A stretch of 64,000 bases of DNA, from positions 20,310,255-20,374,254 of the forward strand of contig OX328109.1 in NCBI GenBank assembly GCA_946811185.2, in the 5' to 3' direction. This stretch comes from Hippopus hippopus. Lineage: Eukaryota; Mollusca; Bivalvia; Cardiida; Cardiidae. The translations under genes and the position numbers were made by a program. Below are positions 55,748-64,000 of the stretch, piece by piece; position 1 is the stretch's first letter, and each line of letters opens with the position of its first letter. The notes under the pieces are model-generated. The model was not told the DNA's origin, did no database searches, and was given only the letters and a program-made list of their open reading frames with translations.

Positions 55748-56965
55748 AAAATCTGTCACCACCCCTACAATTATTACCACAGCAATGAATTTGATGAATA
55801 AGAACTCTGCAAATAAATTTTTGGATAGATCACCCAAGGACAATTTCTTGAAGTACAGCACATGCTCGATAATGACTAAAAACACAAGTCAACAACAGCA
55901 CCACATAGAGGTGCCAACAACTGGCTGTTGTTTTTTGATGAATAAAAATTTTCCTAACAATTTTTGAAAAGGGTCATTTCTGTGCGTTTATTTCAAAATC
56001 TGACAAGCGGTTTCAGAGAAGAAGAATTTTTAAGAATTTCTTCATGTCCATTTTGTTTAAATAGCCCACAGCCATCAGAACCATGTTTCTTGATGGATCA
56101 AAATTTCTCGAACAATTTGCAAAAAGGGTCACCCAAGAAACATTTCTGAGAAAATATTGCAAAATCTGACCAGCCGTTTCACAGTGCAAGTGGACCCCCC
56201 CACCCATCAGAGCCATGTTTCTTGACAAATCAGCATTTTGTGAACACTTTTTGAAAAGGGTCACCAAAGGCACATTTCTGTGAAATGATTTCAAAATTTG
56301 ACCAGCAGTTTCAGAGAAGAAGAATTTTTAAGAATTTCTTCATTTTTGTACAGTGCAAGAAGCCCCCCATCACCAGAGCCATGTGTCTTGACAGATAAAC
56401 ATTTCTCAATCAGTTTTTTAAAAGGGTCACCCAGGGAACATCTAAGAAATCATTTGAAAATCTGACCAGCCGTTTCAGAGAAGAATAATTTTCAAGAATT
56501 CTTCATTTCTGTATAGTGCAAGTAGCCCCCATTCATCAGAGCCATGTTTCTTAACTGATCAATATTTCATGAGCAATTTCTGAAAAGGGTCGCCCAAGGA
56601 ACATCTCTGTGAAATTATTTCAAAATCTGACCAGCGGTTTCAGAGAAGAATTTTTAAGAATGCTTTATTTCTGTATAGTGCAATTAGCCCTCATTCACCA
56701 AAGCCATGTTTCTTGACAGAACAAAATTCTGCAAACAATTTTGAAAAGGGTCACTCAAGGAACATCTCTGTGAAATTAATCTAAAATCTGACCAGCCGTT
56801 TCAGAGAAGACTTTTTAAGAATTTCTTAGAAAATTCCATTGGGTTTCCATGCAAACCAGGGTTTTACATGGAATCAAATTCTGTGAACAGTTTTAAAGAG
56901 GACCTCCATAGGAACATTCCAGCCAAGTTTGGTCCAATTTGGCCCAGAAGTTTAGGAGTTGATGT

Positions 56966-57192
56966 TTAACCCTTTACCCCATAGGGCATTTCTATGGTAT
57001 CTCTAATTGACCCTAAATAACAGCAAGGATGAAGCCCTTTCTTGTATATATGACACCTTTTGATAGCATAGAAAACATTGTGACAAAAGGTGAAATTGCT
57101 CGTCATGAGCAATTTCACCTTTTGCCACAATGTTTTCCAAAGGCTCCTACAAGCCATGCCTAGAAATGAGTATCTGTGCAGTAAAGGGTTAA
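56966..57192. mobile_element. TTAA MITE, subfamily B, perfect palindrome
   Basis: TTAA at 56966 and 57189. Core AAAAGGTGAAATTGCTCGTC / inverse, centre GCTCGTCATGAGC. Same CCCTTTACC ends as the main family. Confidence 0.8.
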
Positions 57193-57577
57193 AGAGATCT
57201 TGATGACGCACAGCACGTGATCCTCAAACCTCCCCTTGAGCATGTTATGCTCAGGTGAGCTTATTGTAACTTCATAAATGTTTTCATATCAGTAAAATGG
57301 GACAAACCATTCACAGGCATCTGTATAAAATGCAGACCTGGGGTCAAATACTTTCAAAAGTATTCAAATACAAATACTTATAGCGTTGTAAGGCCCGTTG
57401 ACAACTTAGGTCATATTAGGCGCACTTACTTAGTAAACAATAATGCGAAGTGAAAATAAGAAACATGTGCAACAACATAAGACAAACATGATAAATGAGG
57501 AATGGACAAAACACAAAATGATGCCCCTTTTGTCGCCTTTTACGACATGCATGCTGTCACGTTTGTTCCGCCAGATC

Positions 57578-58036
57578 AAATGGCAGATGTGACGATCGCG
57601 GGACTACAGTGGTTTATTCTTATACCCCTGATTAAACAACCCAGGGTCCCACAGGCCAATTGATTCCCATTCCAAATCCTGTTGAAATGGCAGATGTGAC
57701 AATCGCGGGACTGCAGTGGTTTATTCTTATACCCCCGATTAAACCACATGGGGTCCCACAGGCCAATTGATACCCATTCCAACCCCTATTTACATCGAGA
57801 AAAAAAATATAGGATTTGGAATAAGAACTACCCAGCCTGCTGCAATCCTACAAACTACAAGGAAAGCAGCCGTTTGTCTCTAATTTTAGTGGCCTTCTAT
57901 GACACGCCATAGAGAAAGGCCGATGTTCTATTCAATACAGTAAAAAAAAACCAATTGATACCCATTCCAACCCCTATTTACATCGAGAAAAAAAGTATAG
58001 GATTTGGAACAAGAACTACCCAGCCTGCTGCAATTA
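57578..58036. repeat. 107-bp tandem pair plus repeated ~83-bp block
   Basis: AAATGGCAGATGTGACGATC recurs at 57578 and 57685; CCAATTGATACCCATTCCAA with its downstream block is at 57765 and 57953. Confidence 0.75.
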
Positions 58037-58078
58037 CAGAATACAAATACTTTTTTCATGAATGTATTCAAATAATAA

Positions 58079-58780
58079 GAGGGCCATGATGGCCCTGGAG
58101 TCGCTTACCCGAGCCTTTTGGATTGTATGGTATAGCACTAAAGAGCAAGGATTTAAATCAACTCCTTGGTTTCAAGCATAGGTTTTGTAATGATTTGACT
58201 TAGTGACCTAGTTTTGGATCATGTTTCAAAAGTACTGAACTGAAAATTTAGCCTCAAGAGTGTACATAAGATTTTTAAAGAATTTGGAGTCAAATTCTGT
58301 GAACAATTTTTAAAGAGGACCTTCCAAGGAACATTCCAGCCAAATTTGGTCCAAATTGACCCAGCGGTTTAGGAGGAGTTGATGTTGAAAGAATTGTTGA
58401 CACACTGACGCACGACTGACACTGGGTGATCCTAAAAGCTCCCCTTCAGCACGTTGTGCTCAGTTGAGCTAAAAAATCTAAGCTTTTATCATGACTAACT
58501 TTCATGAGTATAGGCCTGAAAATGTGGCCTCCAGAGCATACACACCATTTTTGAAGATTTTACCTTGTTTTTGACCCAACATATCCCATTTTTGAACAGA
58601 GACACCAAGAAAACATTCTTACTTTCAAGAGTATTACCCTAAAAATGTGGCTTCTAGTGCGTAAACAATGTTTTTCTAAGATTTGACCAAATGACCTATT
58701 TGGTGACCTGACATAATTCATTTTCAAACTTGTCTGAGATATCATCAAAGCAAACATTCTGACCAATTTTCTGGCCAAGA
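58079..58780. mobile_element. pearl/HINE-like composite
   Basis: A short element (58079-58472, GAGGGCCATGATGGCCCTGG to GTGCTCAGTTGAGCTAAA) joined to core units of the 42405 type up to 58780. Confidence 0.55.
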
Positions 58781-59065
58781 CAAGAAATTGTTAACAGCTA
58801 CAGAAAACATGATCAGTATAGCTCACACTATTTTGTAAAGAGTTAAGCTGAAATTTATGTTTTTCTTAAGTCGGATGTAATGATCACAAAAGATCACATC
58901 AATATATCAAATGAAATCTGACAAAAAGACTAAACCTGAATAGTTAAAATTTTCAAATAAACTAATTATCCAGTGCAACATATTTGCTAGTCATAAAATA
59001 TGTATGTGTGTAGTACTTAATAGGTTGATAAACATTACCAGGAACAGCTTTATAGACACAATATT

Positions 59066-60394
59066 CAGTGATCGGGAAACCCCTGCGCCATAGGCACATA
59101 AAAACCAAAAATGTCTCATTCAGAATCCTAGAAATGTGCCCAACTGTCTCAATTATGGAAGCTGCGCCTGTATGTTTGGCAAATCTTCTAAAACTCAAAC
59201 AAAGAAAAGTTAACTTAAGTATTCTCCTATTTTGTGAATATTATTATCGATTGTATATGCTATCTAGAATCTGATTTCAACATCTGTAACAGGGAATGTT
59301 ACTTGATACTACATTGATAAAGTGTGACTTTATATCCGAGATATTGCTATTGAATCATCGGGTCTGATCCGTAAATTAAACCTCTGCTCATCACAGGAAT
59401 CCCTTGTATCTATCACTTAGTGGTGGGCCCAATGATTGACTTCAGTCGAAAGTCAGTTGGTTTTGGCTTCCGATTCCGATAATCCATTTAGAAATCCCGG
59501 AATCGATTGTAGTTGGCTCCTGAACTCGCTTGGTGCCTAAGCTTGAATTCTTGGTTTTGTAACTATTATTGATCCCAGTCCTTGATTAAACATAGTTGAT
59601 AGCAAACAAGAAAATTGGCCAGAAAAATGAGAAAGAAATGGATGTCTTGACAAAACTTGACAACTCGGTACGTTTCTTATTTGATCCCTGAGCCAAGGTT
59701 TTGACACATGGAAATCTGAAATGAACCATTGAGGATTAAAGATATCTGCCAAAATGTCAATATGACTTATCGTCTAAAGCTTCATATAACCAAGCTTGTT
59801 TGCATCTGGCAGAAAATTGGGTTAAACATGATCAGTATAAAATGTGAAGGACATGCACATGATAATAAAGCTGGCTAGTCATTTATCAAAGGTGTTATTC
59901 CTCTTATCTAGTGTAAAGTGACAGATTTTTAAGTTACTTGCTATTTAAACTGACTAACTGATGTCAAATCATGTAGTAATACTTTTCCAAAAATTAATTG
60001 TCACAAAGAAATAGATCGCCAAAAAAGCCTGAAAACCAATGACACTACAATGAGCAGCGTGGTATTGTCCCATCAGAGGGACTTCAAACTGTCTTCTCGT
60101 CTTTAATAATGAATTCAAACAGTGACTTTACATGAATCTCTGTATAAAACAATATTTGGAAGCTAAATTGCCGTTCATGTGTGAAAAAAATGTTTTATGA
60201 AATGAAAAATATATGGAAAAATGAATGGTATTATTCCTGTGTTAAAGCAATAAAATAGAATAAAGTGTTTTACTTGAATTCTTTATAATGTCTCATCTGA
60301 AAATAAAAATGTCTTATTACTTTTGAAAATGTCTCTTTGGTTTTCAAAAACTGAAGACATTGTCTCATTGAAATAAATTCTTTCCCGATCACTG
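59066..60394. mobile_element. possible 1.3-kb DNA element, TIR CAGTGATCGGGAAA
   Basis: CAGTGATCGGGAAA at 59066 is matched by its reverse complement at 60381-60394. ATATTCA occurs at both borders. ATGAGACA-type motifs recur near both ends. No transposase frame was found; the middle is AT-rich. It lies just downstream of the unrecognised gene's stop. Confidence 0.5.
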
Positions 60395-60441
60395 GATATT
60401 CAGTCCCAAAATCCTTTACTGACTTTTGTTACATTTTGTTT

Positions 60442-60775
60442 CTACTGTCTCTTGTGGTTCATGTTGCTTATTTTTTTCACAATTTTATCATTGGATCTCA
60501 TCCATATCTTTCCGTTGTTTTTTTGGCTCTTCTTTTTGGCTGCTTCTACATCTTTTGTTCTTGGACATATTTGGCATTCCAAGAAAGTGCTAAAATATTT
60601 TTTTATTTCTTCCATTTCAAATTCATCACACCTCTTCCTAACAGTCTTCTCATGCTTTTTTGGCCTTTGCCTAGGCTGTTCTTGACTATCCTCTACATTC
60701 TTTAAGTCATTCTCTAAGTCATCCTCTGAATCAGACTCTGCATTTTCAAAAACCAACTCGTCAACATCCTGTGCC
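60442..60775 (-). CDS. last exon of unrecognised gene
   Basis: Open from the acceptor at 60776 to a TAG at 60442-60444. Starts AQDVDELVFENAESDSEDDL, rich in Asp/Glu, then Lys/Arg-rich to the end NMNHKRQ. No paralogue of this exon was seen in the window. Confidence 0.75.
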
Positions 60776-63700
60776 CTGAAATAAGGAAATACTTTTGAAA
60801 TGGCTTATAAATTAATTGCTCTATCTCAATATGCGCTGACTGGGTCAGTCTTTTTGTTTTCTAGATACAACAAAGTTTTGTGACGATATGTTGCATTGGA
60901 TCAGATCAAGTTGAATCTACATGTATTTTCAAACAAGAGGGCAGAGATGGCCCTGGATCGCTTACCTGAATTTTTTGAGAGGACAATTGAAATTCGGAAA
61001 CCAAATTGATACTTTGCCAAGCTATTTTGGAAGTTCACCATTCCCACAATGTTTTCAAAAGACCTCTTCCTCAGGGGTGTAAAGTAGAGATTGTTTGGTA
61101 ATGTGTTAAGGCCAAACAGTGCAAATAAAGGCCCCCCCCCTTTCAGAGGAGAAGATTTTTAACAAATTTCTTTAAGTCAATATAGTGCAAAGAGCCAGCC
61201 TGTCTGAACCACGCCCTACCACCACTGCCATGTTTTTTGCCACATCAAAATTTTGCATACAATTGTTGAAAAGGGTCTCCCAAAATTTCGAGGACGATTT
61301 TTGAACAAGGTCACCCAAAGAACATCACTGAACAAGAGCGGCAAATTGTCGCAAGATACGCCCGTCTTATCCCAAGTTGTAAGGCTGGGGCATGCACCGG
61401 ACAAAATTCAAGTATGAAAAACAACAAAGGGCAATAACTCAAAAATTAAGCGAGCAAGAGTTGTGATTCCTGTGCACTGCACTCCCACTCAATGAGATCT
61501 ATCCACCCATGAAATTTCATAACCCTAGCTAGTATAATTTTGGAGATATGCTCCGGACAAAATTCAAGTATGAAAAACAACAAAGGGCAATAACTCAAAA
61601 ATTAAGCAAGCAAGAGTTATGATTCCTGTGCACTGCACTCCCCCTCGGTGAGATCTATCCACCCATGAAATTTCATAACCCTAGCTAGTATAGTTTTGGA
61701 GATATTCACCGGACAAAATTAAAGTATAAAAAACGACAAAGGGCAATAACTCAGAAATTAAGCAAGCAAGAGTTACGATTTTTGTGCACTGCACTCCCCC
61801 TCGGTGAGATCTATCCACCCATGAAATTTCATAACCCTAGCTACTAAAGTTTTGAAGATATGCTCCAGACAAAATTCAAGTATGAAAAACAAAAATGGGC
61901 AATGACTCAAAAATTAAGCTAGCAAGAGTTATGATTCTTGTGCACTGCACTCTCCCTCGATGAGATCTATTCACCCATAAAATTTCATAACCCTAGCTAG
62001 TATAGTTTTGGAGATATGCTCCGGACAAAATTCAAGTATGAAAAACAACAAAGGGCAATAACTCAAAAATTAAGCGAGCAAGAGTTATGATTCCTGTGCA
62101 CTGCACTCCCCCTCAATGAGATCTATCCACCCATGAAATTTCATAACCCTAGCTAGTATAGTTTTAGAGATATGCTCCTGACAAAATTCAAGTATGAAAA
62201 ACAACAAAGGGCAATAACTCAAAAATTAAGCGAGCAAGAGTTATGATTCCTGTGCACTGCACTCCCACTCGATGAGATCTATCCACCCATGAAATTTCAT
62301 AACCCTAGTTAGTTTTGGAGATATGCTCCGGACAAAGAACTGGACGCCGCCCACCCGCCACGGGTGATCCCGTAATACGTCCCGTCTTCGACGGGCGTAT
62401 AAAAATTACTTGAAAATCTGACTACTGGTTTCAGTGGAGATAACTTTTAAAGAATTTCTTCAAGTTAATACAGTGCAAAGAGCCTTCCATGCAACGCCCC
62501 CCCCCACTCCACCATGGCCATGTTTTTCGTGATCAATATTTCACAAACAAATTCTGAAAAGGGTCACCCAAGGAACATCCCTGCACAATTATTTGAAAAT
62601 CTGACGACTGGTTTCAGAGGAGATGATTTTCTTTAAAGAATTTCCTCAAGTCCTTACAGGGCAAAGAGCCTCCTTACCCCCCCCCCCCTTAATTTTGCGA
62701 AAAACTTTTGGAAAAAGTCATCTAAGGAAAATGTCTGAAATTATTCAAAATCTGATGGGCAGATTCAGAGGAGATTTTTAAAGAATATCTTAGAAAATTC
62801 CATTTTGTTGCTATGGCAACCACAGTTCCTGATGGAATCAAATTCTGTGGGCAATTTTCAGAGGACCTCACAAGGACATTCCAGCTAAGTTTGGTCCAAA
62901 TCGGGAGGAAGGAGGACACAGGGTCACCCTAAAAGCTCCCCTTGAGCATGTTTTGCTCAGGTGAGCTAAAAAAAGTTCTCTTTGCACCTTATGCCATCTG
63001 TGAATAGACAAAATATTGATCAATTAAATTATACACAAATACTGAATTGTTTAACTCATCACCTTGTTAAAAACTAGCTGCATAAAAAGGATACCTTGTA
63101 ATACCATACACCAGCCCCCATAGCTCAGTCAGTAGAGTGTAGGACATGTAAACATGAAGTTTTTTGTCACTACAGGTTGTGGGTTCCATTCCCAGGCTGG
63201 TAAGCTAAAATTACTAAGTCCTTCCGATAAGATGTTAAACCAAGGTCCCATGTGACAGTGCTATACACCAAGCATGTTAAAGAAACAGGTGTAAAGTAGG
63301 ATGGGTTTTGTCCTTTATCTTGCACTATTTCCTGTAACAAAACTAACCGTCTTCAGGGGGCATCGCCCATATGGGCAACCAGTGGCAATGTTAAATAAAC
63401 GCACATTCAATCAACCACAATCAGCAGTTAGGCAGGTAAATGAAGAAAAACCTTCAAATTTGAGCTGAACAGAAATATATGGCAGAGAGGTTCAAGTCTA
63501 TAAAGGAAATAAAACAAACAGATATGCTTATTTGACTATACTACAATAATATTTGTTTGTTTGGCGTTGTGATGCATATCAACAGTATTTTAGCTGTTTA
63601 ATGGTGACCTTTCACAGATCCATGTTTCCTGGAGTTATTTTAACCAGTACTTGACCAGTCACATTTTTTTGACACTGGCAGCCAGTTATCAAATTCATGT

Positions 63701-63814
63701 TATATTAGCATTTTACCACTTACCTCTCCTGTTTTGGGAAATCGTCAATAATAGCATCTGTCAACTTATTGTCGTCATCATCAGTTTCATCCGATTTATC
63801 AGGAAAGACAATGT
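60442..63814 (-). CDS. unrecognised gene, last two exons (partial)
   Basis: Exon 63724-63814 (91 nt) and exon 60442-60775 (334 nt with TAG) join in phase at GTAAGT and TTTCAG into about 141 codons; the gene continues beyond 64000. The first part is very acidic (DKSDETDDDDNK, ESDSEDDLENDL). The second is basic (RPKKHEKTVRKR) and ends with a compact helical stretch EEIKKYFSTFLECQICP, then IWMRSNDKIVKKISNMNHK. I do not recognise the family. The last ~60 residues resemble, by pattern only, the C-terminal helical module of many uncharacterised invertebrate nuclear proteins (E..IKK.F...P....V..A.....R....I...I.N). The exon phase (two bases out) does not fit the SEC14-like exon at 52461-52555, so this is a separate gene. 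Confidence 0.7.
60931..62967. mobile_element. pearl/HINE-like element holding a second element
   Basis: Starts AACAAGAGGGCAGAGATGGC, ends TTTGCTCAGGTGAGCTAAA; interrupted by 61333-62404 and by a MITE half (61041-61110). Lies in the intron of the unrecognised gene. Confidence 0.65.
61333..62404. mobile_element. element with a 156-bp tandem array, ends ATACGCCCGTC
   Basis: CGCAAGATACGCCCGTC at the left is answered by GACGGGCGTATAAAAA at the right. Between them, units start near 61397, 61553, 61709, 61865, 62021, 62177 and 62327, a steady 156 bp with few differences. No frame. Confidence 0.75.
63110..63412 (+). mobile_element. tRNA-derived SINE, full-length copy
   Basis: CCCCATAGCTCAGTCAGTAGAG and GGTTGTGGGTTCCATTCC are degenerate A and B boxes; the 3' tail ends GGCAATGTTAAATAAACGCA. 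It is uninterrupted where the copy at 19827 is split. Intronic in the unrecognised gene. Confidence 0.75.
63724..63814 (-). CDS. penultimate exon of unrecognised gene
   Basis: Encodes IVFPDKSDETDDDDNKLTDA then IIDDFPKQE, an acidic low-complexity segment. Acceptor TATATAG, donor GTAAGT, two bases left over. Confidence 0.65.
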
Positions 63815-63915
63815 CTATATAGATAAAAATGTTAAATATCTTAAACAACATGTTTTCATTATTAATCTCTTTCCTCTCTACAGATCACAAATAAATGTCT
63901 CTGCAGGACTCAACT

Positions 63916-64000
63916 TTTGAAAACAGTGACAAAAAAAGAAATTGATTATTTCAAGCAATTTCCTCCTTTTGCCACAGTGTTTCTACCCACTCTGAAAAGT
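63916..64000. mobile_element. MITE subfamily B, cut by the window end
   Basis: GAAAACAGTGACAAAAAAAG and CTTTTGCCACAGTGTTTCT flank a TTTCAAGCAATTTCCTCC half. Confidence 0.5.

Larger units (their letters stand above)
55383..57262. mobile_element. pearl/HINE-like element with two MITEs inside
   Basis: Starts AACAAGAGGGCTAAGATGG, ends ATGCTCAGGTGAGCTTA. Core units ~170 bp with GACCAGC.GTTTCAGAGAAG. MITEs at 55525-55747 and 56966-57192. Confidence 0.7.

Noticed and set aside
58962..59198. 78-codon frame on -, considered as a SEC14-like N-terminal exon
   Set aside because: No CRAL-TRIO N-terminal motif, and it overlaps the inverted end of the 59066-60394 element.
63110..63200. Functional tRNA gene
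   Set aside because: A and B boxes are present but the arms do not pair into a cloverleaf and a SINE tail follows; the same applies to 19827 and 39506.

Overview
This is nuclear DNA of an invertebrate animal. It is AT-rich, with short exons set in long introns full of transposon remnants. Predicted proteins resemble animal SVOPL and SEC14-like proteins. The repeats include tRNA-derived SINEs, elements with about 150-180 bp tandem cores like the pearl/HINE type of bivalves, and very many small fold-back elements. A bivalve mollusc fits best; the genus (Dreissena would be my guess) is inference only. No bacterial genes, CRISPR arrays or intact autonomous transposases were seen.

Layout, all genes on the minus strand. 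(1) 3853-19172: a nearly complete 12-exon gene for an SVOPL-like major-facilitator transporter of about 485 residues. Exons were assembled by hand from splice sites, matching phases and family similarity. (2) 33776-52555: the 3' part of a SEC14-like gene (CRAL-TRIO lipid-binding domain followed by a GOLD domain). Its first ~100 codons were not found. Most notable, one 76-nt exon inside the CRAL-TRIO domain is present three times (51274-51349, 46377-46452, 44555-44630). All three have the same length, the same phases and open frames. Exactly one copy keeps the frame; skipping all, or using any two, gives a stop. This looks like a mutually exclusive exon cassette that would exchange part of a lipid-binding domain. 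(3) 60442-63814: the last two exons of an unrecognised acidic/basic, probably nuclear protein.

Repeats dominate the rest. The main one is a fold-back MITE of about 225 bp flanked by TTAA, with TIRs close to TTAACCCTTTACCA and an internal ~65 bp palindrome whose half-site is GGGAAAAGGAGAAAATGCTG. I call its short arm S (starts CCCTTTACCACACAATCC) and its long arm L (starts CTCTTTACCAAACGACAAAA); + means S on the left. I count roughly 70 full or partial copies, about a fifth of the window by eye. One lies inside a SINE whose other copy shows the uninterrupted sequence, supporting TTAA-targeted (piggyBac-like) insertion. Other elements include two hAT-like elements with 8-bp target duplications, each sitting inside an older MITE, a dead mariner, a 260-bp MITE just behind the SEC14-like stop codon, a 156-bp tandem array element, and several pearl/HINE-like elements. 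The nesting gives a relative chronology of insertions.

All calls are by eye, without alignment software or transcript data; exon borders rest on GT/AG sites with phase agreement, repeat borders are approximate unless a target duplication is given.
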